Notes: generated from the letters alone by a model not told the origin. Shown: positions 1 through 9,311, counted from the first letter of the stretch. The stretch: 38,085 nucleotides of DNA from an uncultured Bacteroidota bacterium (GCA_903929195.1 CAIYTT010000085.1:1-38085), one strand, 5' to 3'. Translations and numbers: made by a program.

Positions 1-83
1 AGTTTTTTTAGATAATTAATCCGTTCTTCCGGATTTTCAGCAGGGAATCCGGAAGTATGAATGAACTCCTTTTCCAAAGGCAT
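1..83 (-). CDS. N-terminal fragment of an unknown protein (runs off the left edge)
   Basis: A reading frame on the minus strand starts with ATG at 83 and is open to the window edge, giving 27 residues that begin MPLEKEFIHTSGF. An in-frame TAA lies directly before the ATG, so the start is well bounded. The peptide is hydrophilic with no signal sequence, which suggests a cytoplasmic protein. The gene is divergent from the aquaporin at 263. I do not recognise the family from so short a piece. Confidence 0.5.
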   Translation of the reverse strand, partial: MPLEKEFIHTSGFPAENPEERINYLKK

Positions 84-262
84 TTACTTGACAAAGCTAA
101 ATGAAAGTAGTGAAATTCTTAGCGATATATCCTTTTCATTTATATTCAGTACTTAAAAAAAATAATTTTGGAGATAATGTAATTTTTAAAATAAATTTAT
201 ATTTTTGAACTCTATTAGAAACAAAAACAGAACTAAAACAAATTTAAAAACGAATAATATAT

Positions 263-937
263 ATGAAAAAGTTATTAGCTGAGTTTTTTGGTACTTATTG
301 GTTAGTTCTTGGCGGTTGCGGTAGTGCTGTTTTATCTGCTACTTTTCCAGGTGTAGGCATTGGTTTATTGGGTGTTTCATTGGCTTTCGGCTTAACTGTT
401 TTAACTATTGCCTATTCATTAGGGCATGTTTCCGGTGCACATTTAAACCCTGCCGTATCTATAGGGCTATGGATAGGAGGACGTTTCAACGGTAAAGAAC
501 TGTTACCTTATATTATAGCCCAAATAGTAGGTGGTATTGCCGCAGCAGGTACCTTATATGTTATAGCAACAGGTAACGGAAACCCTGTGGGTAACTTTGC
601 TGCAAATGGTTATGGAGAACACTCACCCGGACATTATAACCTTGTTTCGGCATTGGTAACAGAGATTGTAATGACCTTTATGTTTTTATTGGTAATATTA
701 GGTTCAACAGATGAAAGAGCACCTAAGGGTTTTGCAGGTATTGCTATAGGTTTGGCTTTAACATTAATACACTTAATAAGTATTCCGGTTACCAATACAT
801 CAGTAAACCCGGCACGCAGCATAAGCCAAGCAATCTTTGTTGGTGGCTGGGCAATAGAGCAGCTTTGGCTGTTTATTGTTGCTCCAATAATTGGTGCTAT
901 TTTAGCAGGTATTGTATATAAGATTTTTTCAAAATAG
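263..937 (+). CDS. aqpZ: Aquaporin Z (MIP family water channel)
   Basis: This is a 224-residue inner-membrane water channel of the major intrinsic protein family, close to the usual length for AqpZ. Both NPA boxes are present, at residues 62-64 (HLNPAVS) and 182-184 (SVNPARS). The selectivity-filter residues of the water-specific E. coli AqpZ have counterparts F42, H170, T179 and R185, with the same spacing between the last three, which argues for water rather than glycerol transport. Six membrane segments plus two half-helices can be traced. It is a single-gene unit: the neighbour on the left is divergent and the Rieske gene on the right is convergent, with a long palindrome between. The ATG at 263 gives the typical [11 protein letters not shown] start of the family. 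Confidence 0.95.
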   Translation: MKKLLAEFFGTYWLVLGGCGSAVLSATFPGVGIGLLGVSLAFGLTVLTIAYSLGHVSGAHLNPAVSIGLWIGGRFNGKELLPYIIAQIVGGIAAAGTLYVIATGNGNPVGNFAANGYGEHSPGHYNLVSALVTEIVMTFMFLLVILGSTDERAPKGFAGIAIGLALTLIHLISIPVTNTSVNPARSISQAIFVGGWAIEQLWLFIVAPIIGAILAGIVYKIFSK

Positions 938-962
938 GAATACTATTTTATAATAGTGATAT

Positions 963-1008
963 TTATACGTTTAAATTTGTAATTATAATTACAAATTTAA
1001 ACGTATAA
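963..1008. terminator. 46-bp perfect palindrome between convergent genes (likely bidirectional terminator)
   Basis: Every base from 963 to 1008 pairs with its mirror position; the left arm includes ATACGTTTAAATTTGTAATT at 965-984. It lies 25 bp after the aqpZ stop and 42 bp from the Rieske gene stop on the opposite strand. A 23-bp stem in the RNA from either strand would fit transcription termination or 3' end protection. The stem is AT-rich and lacks a clean following T-run, so it is not a textbook intrinsic terminator. Confidence 0.6.
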
Positions 1009-1050
1009 TGCAATTATTGAAAGATGTTAAATTGAAGCTATCTTATATTA

Positions 1051-1467
1051 CTATGATTTGATAGTTAATATAGTTCCACTTTTACTTACAGAATATTTCG
1101 TTAATCCTGATGGTGGCGGACCGCCTAATACATTACCTGTATTGGCATCAAATGTGCCACCATGGCATGGGCATGTAATTGCCATTGACGTAGGATTATA
1201 ATAAACTGTGCATCCGTTATGTGTGCATGTGGCAGATAATGCTGTAAAAGTAGTAGCATTATATCTGGTAATAATTAAACCATTAGATAATATATAACCA
1301 CCTACAGAATTTAATGCTGCATTAGATGCTTGCGATAAATCGATTGTAAAATTTACATTTGAAGGTGCAGCATAGCTTTGCTTGCTACAGCTTTGTAAAA
1401 TGCCGGTCGGTATTGCAGCCAAGCCACACATTGCAAAGGTCGATTTCAAGAAGTCTTTTCTATCCAT
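1051..1467 (-). CDS. Rieske [2Fe-2S] domain protein, exported
   Basis: This is a 138-residue protein with one Rieske domain. The ligands are visible as C81-T-H83 and C99-P-C101-H102, and C86 and C101 match the extra disulfide pair of bc1/b6f-type Rieske proteins. The N-terminus MDRKDFLKS resembles a Tat-type start (R/K-x-F-L-K), followed by a hydrophobic stretch and LQSC at 24-27, which could be a lipobox. I infer folding in the cytoplasm followed by export, perhaps as a lipoprotein. No cytochrome b or oxygenase subunit is adjacent, so its electron-transfer partner is unknown. Small solitary Rieske proteins of this type are common in Bacteroidota. A TAGCTTTG box lies upstream at 1513-1520. 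Confidence 0.88.
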   Translation of the reverse strand: MDRKDFLKSTFAMCGLAAIPTGILQSCSKQSYAAPSNVNFTIDLSQASNAALNSVGGYILSNGLIITRYNATTFTALSATCTHNGCTVYYNPTSMAITCPCHGGTFDANTGNVLGGPPPSGLTKYSVSKSGTILTIKS

Positions 1468-1488
1468 AATTTTTTAAGTTTTAAATAA

Positions 1489-1504
1489 ACATGTAGGTAC
1501 ATGT
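1489..1504. promoter_or_regulatory. Interrupted palindrome in the Rieske gene leader
   Basis: The arms ACATGTA (1489-1495) and TACATGT (1498-1504) are separated by GG. The element lies between the probable -7 box (1513-1520, minus) and the start codon at 1467, so it falls just downstream of the expected transcription start. It may be an operator or a small leader hairpin; no regulator gene is adjacent. Confidence 0.3.
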
Positions 1505-1512
1505 ATTTAACG

Positions 1513-1520
1513 CAAAGCTA
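1513..1520 (-). promoter_or_regulatory. -7 promoter element of the Rieske gene
   Basis: On the minus strand this reads TAGCTTTG, an exact match to the Bacteroidota -7 consensus TAnnTTTG. It is 45 bp upstream of the ATG at 1467. No clear TTG is seen at the expected -33 distance. Confidence 0.5.
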
Positions 1521-1588
1521 CATTTGTTATTACGCTATTGTTTTAGCCTTAACATAATTTTATATTGAATTAGATATTGATAATAAGC

Positions 1589-2809
1589 TTATTGCTTTTT
1601 TATTGCATTGCCGATAGATTTGTATATTAATACCACCAATATAAGTGTGCTTGCTGTAAATGCGCCCCAAACAGGTAAGCCGGGTAGGGTGGGCAACTCT
1701 AAACTTTGCTCTTTTATAATTACAGAGGTAATATACTGTGCAATTAAAGTAATAAGCATAGATATAGAAACCGCACCTAATACTAAAGGCAGAAAGCGTT
1801 TTGTCATAAATGTACTTAAATAGTGTGGGCTATAGCCTACCTGCATTAATAGACTGATTGAGTTTTGTGCTTTTGCAATGGTTAGCTCTATAAATAAAAT
1901 AAATACCAATGTACTTATTCCCATTAATAACAATGCAAGTATTCCTGTGCAAGTAGTTACTACCTCTACAATTGCCCTTACTCTACTCCATTTAAGGTTT
2001 TGGTCGTTAGTGGTGTAATTGTTCTTTTGCAGAAAATCTGCAAATCGGGTGTCTGATGGGTCTTTTGTTTTTAGTATTATTTGTGTTGGTGCAGCATTCG
2101 TATTGTTAAGCGTGTTAGATTTGTTATATGTTTTATTGCCATACTCTATAAAAGATTGTGGTACAAGTATTGCACCACCAATACGGTCGCTAAAACCTAC
2201 AACATGTGCCATAAAAGTTTCATTGTTTTGCTCGCTACCTGCTTTTAGTCTTATAGCGAGAGCCTTTACAGATGACTCTGACAGTTGAGGTAAATTTTGA
2301 CTTGGAGCAAAAACATAATTATAAATATTTAAAAATTGTGTTGAAATAATGATAGGCAAATCGGTACTTCCCGGTTCCCATTTCCATTCTACGGGCAGCT
2401 TATCTATAAATTTATCGGGTACACTCTCTAAGGGCATATCGGTAGCAAAGCCCAAACTACCACCCATCATAGCATATACAGGAAAACGGTTGGAACTGAT
2501 AGTGCCTAAATCTTCCACTTGCGGCACTTTTTTTAATGCTTCAATTTCAGAATCAGTAAAAATGGTTGCCCCTTGTTTTTTCATGGTTTCATTGGTAACC
2601 TTTTTACCAATTATCATAAAAGTACTGCCCAAACTGTCATTATGATTTTTGCCAAATAATAATTCATGAAAATTCCACCAGATAAGTGTAGATATTAATA
2701 ATAAAGTTGTACCAACGCACAATGCAACCAAAGCAGCCCAAAGACGGGAACTATGCCTTGTTTGTAGTAATAGTTTTATTAAGATGTTTTTTTGCAAGGC
2801 ATCATTCAT
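1589..2809 (-). CDS. FtsX-like ABC transporter permease
   Basis: This 406-residue inner-membrane protein has the FtsX/MacB arrangement: one N-terminal membrane helix (about residues 20-45), a large extracytoplasmic domain of roughly 220 residues, and three C-terminal helices (about 285-315, 335-360 and 380-400). Its ATG overlaps the stop of the upstream ATPase gene by four bases (ATGA, 2806-2809), so the two are translationally coupled and very likely form one transporter. The substrate is not evident. Related pairs in Bacteroidota act in lipoprotein release, peptide export or FtsEX-like control of cell-wall hydrolases. Sequence alone does not choose among these. Confidence 0.8.
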   Translation of the reverse strand: MNDALQKNILIKLLLQTRHSSRLWAALVALCVGTTLLLISTLIWWNFHELLFGKNHNDSLGSTFMIIGKKVTNETMKKQGATIFTDSEIEALKKVPQVEDLGTISSNRFPVYAMMGGSLGFATDMPLESVPDKFIDKLPVEWKWEPGSTDLPIIISTQFLNIYNYVFAPSQNLPQLSESSVKALAIRLKAGSEQNNETFMAHVVGFSDRIGGAILVPQSFIEYGNKTYNKSNTLNNTNAAPTQIILKTKDPSDTRFADFLQKNNYTTNDQNLKWSRVRAIVEVVTTCTGILALLLMGISTLVFILFIELTIAKAQNSISLLMQVGYSPHYLSTFMTKRFLPLVLGAVSISMLITLIAQYITSVIIKEQSLELPTLPGLPVWGAFTASTLILVVLIYKSIGNAIKKQ

Positions 2810-3450
2810 AAGTATATTTTTTTAGTATACGGAAAAAAATCGTTTTCATCTAAGTCGGCTAAAAGCATACCTGCTTTATTTTGTGTTACCACTTCGGCAA
2901 TTAAGGAAATAGCTTTTTGTGTATTGGCATGGTCTAAGTGGCTAAAGGGTTCGTCCATAAGCAACCAAGCAAACGGTTGTAATAAAGACCTAATAATGGC
3001 TATTCTTTGTTGTTCACCATAAGAAAGGGTATAACCCAAAGCATTTTTCTTTTCTTTAACCCCCAATCTATCAAGCCAGTCCAGCATTTGCTGTTCGCTT
3101 ATGGTATTAGTTAATCTTCGTTTTATTTCTAGGTTTTCATAAGCTGTTAATTCAGGAAACAAACGCATATCCTGAAAAATAACACTTAGTTGTAATGTTC
3201 TTAAATTAGCAATTTTTTCATTTCCAATTGTTTTTATATTTTCATTGTTCCAGCATATTTCGCCTTCATAATCGGTTCTTAATCCATAAAGCACATGTAT
3301 AAGAGTCGTTTTACCCGTACCGGACGGGGCTTGTATAAATAGGCTTTCCCCCTGATTTATTGTTTGTTTATTATTCCAGATGTCCGATTTTTTTGCCAAT
3401 ATTTTCTCTCGTAAGGGTATGGGTATTACACTGTTTATCGATAGTTGCAT
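2806..3450 (-). CDS. ABC transporter ATPase paired with the FtsX-like permease
   Basis: This is a 214-residue ABC nucleotide-binding subunit. Visible motifs are Walker A APSGTGKTT at 41-49, a Q-loop in FQDMRLFPE, an ABC signature LSYGEQQR and Walker B WLLMDEPFSHLD. Two things are unusual. The signature has Y instead of the first G of LSGGQ, and where LolD/FtsE-type subunits have the H-loop THD, this protein reads LADLDEN, so the switch histidine appears to be missing. It is the first gene of a two-gene operon with the permease at 1589-2809. A good promoter lies at 3472-3500. It belongs broadly to the LolD/FtsE/MacB ATPase group. Confidence 0.85.
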   Translation of the reverse strand: MQLSINSVIPIPLREKILAKKSDIWNNKQTINQGESLFIQAPSGTGKTTLIHVLYGLRTDYEGEICWNNENIKTIGNEKIANLRTLQLSVIFQDMRLFPELTAYENLEIKRRLTNTISEQQMLDWLDRLGVKEKKNALGYTLSYGEQQRIAIIRSLLQPFAWLLMDEPFSHLDHANTQKAISLIAEVVTQNKAGMLLADLDENDFFPYTKKIYL

Positions 3451-3471
3451 AAATAAGATGAATTACGTTTT

Positions 3472-3500
3472 CAAATGTACTATTGAATAGGGTATAACAA
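3472..3500 (-). promoter_or_regulatory. Promoter of the ABC ATPase/permease operon
   Basis: On the minus strand TTG (3498-3500) is followed after 18 bp by TACATTTG (3472-3479). This matches the Bacteroidota sigma-ABfr consensus TTG-N18/19-TAnnTTTG, and the start codon follows 21 bp downstream at 3450. Confidence 0.65.
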
Positions 3501-3720
3501 TAAATGTGCCTGAAATTCTTTTGCCAATTTCTGTTGTCTTGTTTTCATATATGTAACTGATGGCAAAGAATAGGTATTGTACTGAAATTTGCTTAAAATC
3601 ATAATATATATAATCAATCAAAATAAACTATTTATCAGTCTAATAATACTGCTTTTATAAGGAAATGAGTGAACTTTGCATTTTATTTCTTCCGGAATAA
3701 AGTATAAAAAGGGTTATTAA

Positions 3721-6210
3721 ATGAATAGCATAGAGCAAATTAGAATATGGTGTAACGGTGCATGGTTACATAAAAGTGCCGAACATACACTTATTGATGC
3801 TTTGGTAATAGACAGCAGGAGCATTGCAGATGCAAGTCATTCTTTATTTATTGCACTAAAAACAAAATTAAGAGACGGACATTCTTTTATATTGAATGCA
3901 TATACTAAAGGCGTTAGAAATTTTATTGTTTCTAAAACAATAGACAGTACCCAATTTCCGGATGCAAATATTTTGCTTGTAGATGATACATTGCAAGCCC
4001 TACAAAAAATGACTTCTGCATATAGAGAATTATTTACAATGCCCGTAATTGGTATTACAGGCAGTAATGGCAAAACGGTAGTAAAAGAGTGGTTATATCA
4101 ATTACTTGGCAGCAATTATAATATAATTAGAAGCCCTAAAAGTTATAATTCACAAATAGGGGTTCCTTTATCGGTATGGCAATTAAATAAGGAATGTAAT
4201 TTAGGCATTTTTGAAGCCGGTATATCGCAAACACGAGAAATGCAAAAATTAGAGCCAATTATAAAACCGGATATTGGCATCTTTACAAATATCGGCGAAG
4301 CTCACAATGAAGGTTTTTTAGACCTGAAAGAAAAAATAGTTGAAAAAATACAATTATTCCGAAATGCCCATACCCTCATTTATTGCAGCGATTACGATGT
4401 ACTGAACGAATGTGTAGAATCGTTTTTTATAAATAGCAATACTATAAAATTATTTAAATGGTCTAAAAAACAAGCTGCTGATTTACATATAGTACATGTT
4501 GATAAACAAAGCAATAGCACGTTTATTTCTGCACATTATAATGATACTGAAATTAATATAACGATTCCATTTAATGACGATGCTTCAATAGAAAATGCTA
4601 TCAATTGTTGGTGCGTAATGTTGTTGCTTAAATTTAAAATGGAGGATATACGAATACACTTTTTGCAATTGCAACCCGTGTCTATGCGTATGGAATTGAA
4701 GCAGGGAATTAATGATTGTAGTGTAATTAATGATGTATATAATTCAGACCTTACCTCTTTACAAATAGCACTTCATTTTTTAGAACAACAAAAACAACAC
4801 AGTAAAAATACGGTCATATTGTCTGATTTGTTGCAAGTTGGTAAACAAGATTCAGAACTGTATTTAGAAGTAAGTCAATTGATTAATAGGCCTCATATCA
4901 ATAGATTTATTGGTATTGGGAAGGCATTGTATAAGAATAAATCTGTTTTTGCTACCAATCTTAAAATGAAGTGTGTATTTTATAAATCAACAGACGATTT
5001 TCTTAAAAATTTTTATAAACATACTTTCGAGAAAGAGACGATATTATTAAAAGGTGCAAGAATATTTGAATTTGAGAAAATAGGTCTTTTATTAGAGCAG
5101 AAAGTACACCAAACTGTTATGTCGGTAAATCTTTCTAATATACGTCATAATCTTAATGTTTTTAGGGCTCAATTGGCTGAAGGTGTAAAAACAATGGCAA
5201 TGGTTAAAGCGTTTGCTTATGGCAGTGGCAGTTTCGAAATAGCCGGCTTATTGCAAAATGCAGGTGTTAATTATCTTACCGTTGCCTATACCGATGAGGG
5301 TATAGAACTGCGAAAAGCCGGTATAAATATGCCTATTATGGTTATGAGTCCTGATTCCGGTTCGTTTGATAGAATGATTAATTGGAATCTGGAACCGGAG
5401 TTGTTTAATTTTAAATCGTTAGATACATTTATAAAAATAGCACAGACTTTTAGAAAAACAGCTTATCAGGTGCATCTAAAATTAGATACGGGAATGCACC
5501 GCTTGGGTTTTGGAAATGAAGATATACAGGCATTAATAGAAAAAATTGCTGATTCGCCCGAAATAAATATTGCCAGTATTTTCAGCCATTTGGCAGCCAG
5601 TGAAGATGAAAAAGAAGATGTATATACAAAACAACAGGCTAAGCAATTTGATGAAATGAGTAAAAAAATAATTGCTACATTAAACTATATGCCAATATTA
5701 CATTTATGTAATTCGGCAGCGGTAATGCGTTTCGCATCGTTGCATTACAATATGGTGAGGTTGGGCATTGGTCTGTATGGTATTAGCAGCAACATACAAG
5801 TACAAAAAAATCTAAAGCCTATTAATGAACTTAAAACAACTATTGCACAAATAAAAAATATAAAAAAAGGTGAAAACATTGGTTACGGACATCATACAAT
5901 AGCCACAAAAGCTATAAGGATAGCAACCATTTCTATTGGTTATGCCGATGGGTACTTACGTAATTTAGGCAACGGAAATGCATGGGTTCTGATACATAAT
6001 AAACCCGCATACACAATAGGTTCTATTTGTATGGATATGTGCATGGTAGATATTTCGGATATACCGGAAGCAAAAGAGGGTGATGAGGTTTTAGTTTTTG
6101 GCATCTCACTACCTATTAACCTCTTGGCTCAATGGGCAAAAACAATACCTTACGAAATAATGACTGGCATTTCTCAACGTGTAAAACGAGTATATGTAAA
6201 CGAAGAATAA
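3721..6210 (+). CDS. Bifunctional UDP-N-acetylmuramoyl-tripeptide:D-Ala-D-Ala ligase / alanine racemase
   Basis: This 829-residue protein joins two peptidoglycan enzymes. Residues 1 to about 455 are MurF-like: the ATP loop GITGSNGKT is at 111-119, followed by the Mur ligase central and C-terminal domains. Residues from about 465 on are a fold-type III alanine racemase: K496 in MVKAFAYG binds PLP, Y722 in the GYGHH segment matches the second catalytic base (Tyr265 in Geobacillus), and Y741 lies in GYADG. It would convert L-Ala to D-Ala and ligate D-Ala-D-Ala to the UDP-MurNAc-tripeptide in the cytoplasm. This fusion is known across Bacteroidota. The ATG at 3721 follows an in-frame TAA directly. 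A weak -7-like GAACTTTG lies at 3671-3678. The gene ends 11 bp from the convergent ATPase gene. Confidence 0.95.
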   Translation: MNSIEQIRIWCNGAWLHKSAEHTLIDALVIDSRSIADASHSLFIALKTKLRDGHSFILNAYTKGVRNFIVSKTIDSTQFPDANILLVDDTLQALQKMTSAYRELFTMPVIGITGSNGKTVVKEWLYQLLGSNYNIIRSPKSYNSQIGVPLSVWQLNKECNLGIFEAGISQTREMQKLEPIIKPDIGIFTNIGEAHNEGFLDLKEKIVEKIQLFRNAHTLIYCSDYDVLNECVESFFINSNTIKLFKWSKKQAADLHIVHVDKQSNSTFISAHYNDTEINITIPFNDDASIENAINCWCVMLLLKFKMEDIRIHFLQLQPVSMRMELKQGINDCSVINDVYNSDLTSLQIALHFLEQQKQHSKNTVILSDLLQVGKQDSELYLEVSQLINRPHINRFIGIGKALYKNKSVFATNLKMKCVFYKSTDDFLKNFYKHTFEKETILLKGARIFEFEKIGLLLEQKVHQTVMSVNLSNIRHNLNVFRAQLAEGVKTMAMVKAFAYGSGSFEIAGLLQNAGVNYLTVAYTDEGIELRKAGINMPIMVMSPDSGSFDRMINWNLEPELFNFKSLDTFIKIAQTFRKTAYQVHLKLDTGMHRLGFGNEDIQALIEKIADSPEINIASIFSHLAASEDEKEDVYTKQQAKQFDEMSKKIIATLNYMPILHLCNSAAVMRFASLHYNMVRLGIGLYGISSNIQVQKNLKPINELKTTIAQIKNIKKGENIGYGHHTIATKAIRIATISIGYADGYLRNLGNGNAWVLIHNKPAYTIGSICMDMCMVDISDIPEAKEGDEVLVFGISLPINLLAQWAKTIPYEIMTGISQRVKRVYVNEE

Positions 6211-6221
6211 GAACATCTACT

Positions 6222-6908
6222 TTACTTTCCATGGTTACTTACTTCACCATCTGTCATTTCAATAATCCTATCGCTTCGATTAGCAAAGTCTTCATCGTGG
6301 GTTACTGTAATGATTGTTTGTCCAAATTCCTTTGATAGTTTTTGAAACAGGTCGAACACAATGCCTGTGTTTTTACTGTCAAGATTACCTGTTGGTTCAT
6401 CGCCCATAATTATAGCCGGGTCGTTTATTAATGCTCTGGCTATTGCTACTCTTTGTTGCTGGCCACCACTTAATTTGTTAGCTTTTTTAAGTGCTTGTTC
6501 CTCTACACCAAACATTTTTAGTTTCTCATACGCTTTTTCTTCTACTTCTTTATAAGATAATTTGCCTAAACGTAGAGCAGGAATCATTACATTTTTAAGG
6601 CAAGTAAAGTCGGGAAGTAAATAGTGAAATTGGAAAACAAAACCAATAGATGAATTCCTTATGCGTGCAAGGTCATTAAGAGATTTCCCTGTTACTTTTG
6701 TACCATTAATATTTAATTCGCCGGTATAGTCGGTATCCATTGTACTAAGTACATATAATAAGGTAGATTTACCACAACCCGATTTACCCACTATTGAAAC
6801 AAATTCACCTTTAGTTACATCTTTAGAAATATCTTTAAGTACCGGAATTTTTACCGGGTCGTAAAAGAATTTACTTATATTACTTGCGTGTAGTGCTATT
6901 TCTGCCAT
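6222..6908 (-). CDS. ABC exporter ATPase (MacB/LolD-type)
   Basis: This 228-residue ATPase is the last gene of the tetR-led exporter operon. It has all canonical motifs: Walker A GKSGCGKST at 41-49, Q-loop FQFHYLLP, signature LSGGQQQR, Walker B IIMGDEPTGNLD and the H-loop VTHDEDF. These place it in the LolD/MacB/FtsE group. Its ATG shares one base with the stop of the permease gene (TAATG at 6908), so the two are translationally coupled. It energises the permease at 6908-8152, with the adaptor and outer-membrane channel encoded upstream. In contrast to the ATPase at 2806, the switch histidine is intact. Confidence 0.92.
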   Translation of the reverse strand: MAEIALHASNISKFFYDPVKIPVLKDISKDVTKGEFVSIVGKSGCGKSTLLYVLSTMDTDYTGELNINGTKVTGKSLNDLARIRNSSIGFVFQFHYLLPDFTCLKNVMIPALRLGKLSYKEVEEKAYEKLKMFGVEEQALKKANKLSGGQQQRVAIARALINDPAIIMGDEPTGNLDSKNTGIVFDLFQKLSKEFGQTIITVTHDEDFANRSDRIIEMTDGEVSNHGK

Positions 6909-8152
6909 TATCCTCTTATTATGGTTACAGGGTCAACTTTAGATGCTTTACGAGCAGGGAAAAAGCCCGCAGCAATCGTAGTTAATATCCCAAATGATAT
7001 TGCTTGTATATAATGGGGTATATAAAAAGACATAGGCAAATATTTTAATGTACCGGCACCTATATAGATTCTGGATACCATTAATGTTACTAAATAGCCT
7101 ATTATTATACCTATTATGCCCCCCATTAAACCAATATAAACAGCTTGTTGTAAAAAGATACTTGTTACTGCTTGTCCTGAAAACCCTTCGGCTTTAAGTA
7201 TTGCAATTTCTTTTATTTTTTCGTAAATAGTCATATTTAATATATTGTATATCCCAAAGCCGGCAACTAATAATATGACACCAATAACCGAATTTAAAAT
7301 GATGGCTCTTATTTTAAAAGCTGCTTTTAATTGTTCGTTTGCATGCACCCAATCTTCTGCTTTATAACCTGTTATCGTTTCTATATCTCGTGCTACTTTA
7401 GGTGCATTATTATAATCTTTCAAGTTTATCTTAATGTCAGTAACATAACTACGGTCTTTGCCTAATAGATTTTGTGCTTGTATTAAACTTGCATAAGACT
7501 TGGTTTCATCAATTTGTTTTATGGTAGTGGCATAAATACCTACTACTCTCATTATAACAGCGCTGCCTATGCCTGCTCTTACGGTAATATTATCACCAAC
7601 ATGCAGGCTTAATTTATCGGCTATTCCTTTTCCTATCAGTAATCCATTATTTACCCGGTTAATATCTAAAAAATTGCCTTGTAACATGTTCCCTTTCACA
7701 TCAAACATTTTATCTTCTTCAACAATATTTACACCGGCTACAGTTCCTGTTATTTGCACACTACCACTGGTATATAATACCTGTGCAGTAACTTGTGGAG
7801 TAATATTTGCAATTTCAGGATTCTTGTAAAGAGAATTTATAATACCATAGGGATTGGTTAAACCTTGGTTTTGTTGTACTTGTTTGGGATTTGTAAGTAT
7901 TTTAACTGAATTATCGTTTGGTAGGCTATTAAGTAAATGCAAATCTGCAACTACATTTTCATTATAAAGTTTTATATGTGGTGTAGAGCTAAAAGATGAC
8001 TTTTCGAAATAATCATTTGTTCCTTTCATTAAAGACTGCATGAAAATAAACATAGAAATACCAAACATTACCCCCAAAGAAGCAACAATAGTTTGCTTTG
8101 GTCGAGAAAGTAAGTAGGTTAGTGCTATTTCAGTATTTACATTTATTTTCAT
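6908..8152 (-). CDS. ABC exporter permease (MacB/DevC-type FtsX family)
   Basis: This 414-residue inner-membrane permease starts with a helix at about residues 18-42 (KQTIVASLGVMFGISMF), followed by a periplasmic domain of about 230 residues and three C-terminal helices ending in FFPARKASKVDPVTIIRG, the typical FtsX-family tail. It has no fused ATPase, unlike MacB itself, so the architecture matches DevBCA or split MacAB systems. It lies 58 bp after the adaptor gene and overlaps the ATPase gene by one base. Together with the adaptor and the TolC-like protein it would move a substrate from the periplasm or inner membrane to the outside. The substrate is unknown. Confidence 0.9.
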   Translation of the reverse strand: MKINVNTEIALTYLLSRPKQTIVASLGVMFGISMFIFMQSLMKGTNDYFEKSSFSSTPHIKLYNENVVADLHLLNSLPNDNSVKILTNPKQVQQNQGLTNPYGIINSLYKNPEIANITPQVTAQVLYTSGSVQITGTVAGVNIVEEDKMFDVKGNMLQGNFLDINRVNNGLLIGKGIADKLSLHVGDNITVRAGIGSAVIMRVVGIYATTIKQIDETKSYASLIQAQNLLGKDRSYVTDIKINLKDYNNAPKVARDIETITGYKAEDWVHANEQLKAAFKIRAIILNSVIGVILLVAGFGIYNILNMTIYEKIKEIAILKAEGFSGQAVTSIFLQQAVYIGLMGGIIGIIIGYLVTLMVSRIYIGAGTLKYLPMSFYIPHYIQAISFGILTTIAAGFFPARKASKVDPVTIIRG

Positions 8153-8210
8153 GTCATTTATTGTATTTTAACCTTATTATGTTTTATTTTTCTATTTATT
8201 TATAGTATAT

Positions 8211-9311
8211 CTATTTTAATTTTACAAGAATATCGCTCGTTTTTAATCCACTTGTAACCTCAACCCAATCATCAGAAATGATTCCTGTAATTATAGAAAC
8301 GGTATCCATTTTAGTTTCATGTTTAAGTACTACTTTATTGCCTGTACTTATATAAACATGTGGTATCAACATTGCACTTTCTTTTTTTGCAGTAATTATA
8401 TTTGCTTGTAATTGCGTACCGGCAATAAAATTCTTATTATCACCTGTAAATTTTGCTTCTACTTTGTATGACTGTGATGTTTCATTAAAATGTGGATATA
8501 TTTTACTTATTACAGCATTATAAGGTTTGTTTTTTTCAGTATTCAGTTCTATTAGAACTTTTTGTCCTAATGCAATTTTGCTTATGCTTCCTTCATCCAC
8601 ATCTAAATTAATTACTATAGAATCAGGATTTCCTAATTGTGCAACTTGTTCTCCTCTACGTACTAAATCTCCTTGTTTTTTAAATATCTGATATACTTTA
8701 CTCATCCCAATTGCATATAAATTAAAATATTCATTGCCTTCTTGTGCATTTTGTAATTGAGAAATACTATTTGCTAAATCTTGCTTTGCTTTATCATTAG
8801 CACTGTTGTAATTGGCTAAAGCCACTTTATAAGCACTTAATGAAGAGGTGAAATTCATACGCATATTATCAAGATCTTGTTTAGAAACCGAGTTGGTAAG
8901 ATATAAATGCTCATATCTGTTTAGCGTAATTGAGTCTGTTTGTAACTTTACAAGTGCTGCATCTATCTGTGCTTTTATTTGCAAAAGAGTAGGGGAGCTT
9001 GCAGATGCATTTATTTGAGAATATTCCACATTAGTGCGTGCAATATTTACTTGTGTATGCTGTTGCCTATTATCTAATTGAAATAACAATTGGTGGTCAT
9101 GCACCAAATCATTTTCTGTTACAAGGCTTTTTATTATAAAGCCATCAGATAAGGACGTTAGAATGTATGCATCTTTTGGGTCTATACTGCCCGATGCAAA
9201 TACAGCCTCTGTTACCGGTGCTATTTTGGGTGCTATTTCATCATATTTAGGCTTGCACGACAAAACAAGTACGCAAAACAATAAAATTAAAGATAGATTA
9301 TTTAGTTTCAT
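8211..9311 (-). CDS. HlyD/MacA-like periplasmic adaptor, predicted lipoprotein
   Basis: This 366-residue protein is the membrane-fusion component of the tripartite exporter. It begins with a lipoprotein signal ending in LVLSC at about residues 15-19, so it is probably anchored by lipid rather than by a helix. After that come a biotinyl-lipoyl-like half motif near residue 65, a coiled-coil hairpin at about 75-190 rich in A, Q, L and N, the second lipoyl half near 200-225 (KVYQIFKKQGDLVRRGEQ), and a beta-barrel domain to the end. Its ATG overlaps the tolC-like stop by four bases (9308-9311). It would bridge the permease and the outer-membrane channel. Confidence 0.9.
   Translation of the reverse strand: MKLNNLSLILLFCVLVLSCKPKYDEIAPKIAPVTEAVFASGSIDPKDAYILTSLSDGFIIKSLVTENDLVHDHQLLFQLDNRQQHTQVNIARTNVEYSQINASASSPTLLQIKAQIDAALVKLQTDSITLNRYEHLYLTNSVSKQDLDNMRMNFTSSLSAYKVALANYNSANDKAKQDLANSISQLQNAQEGNEYFNLYAIGMSKVYQIFKKQGDLVRRGEQVAQLGNPDSIVINLDVDEGSISKIALGQKVLIELNTEKNKPYNAVISKIYPHFNETSQSYKVEAKFTGDNKNFIAGTQLQANIITAKKESAMLIPHVYISTGNKVVLKHETKMDTVSIITGIISDDWVEVTSGLKTSDILVKLK

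Noticed and set aside
3721-6210. MurF-Alr fusion as a novel arrangement
   Set aside because: The bifunctional protein is well known across Bacteroidota, and both active sites look normal.
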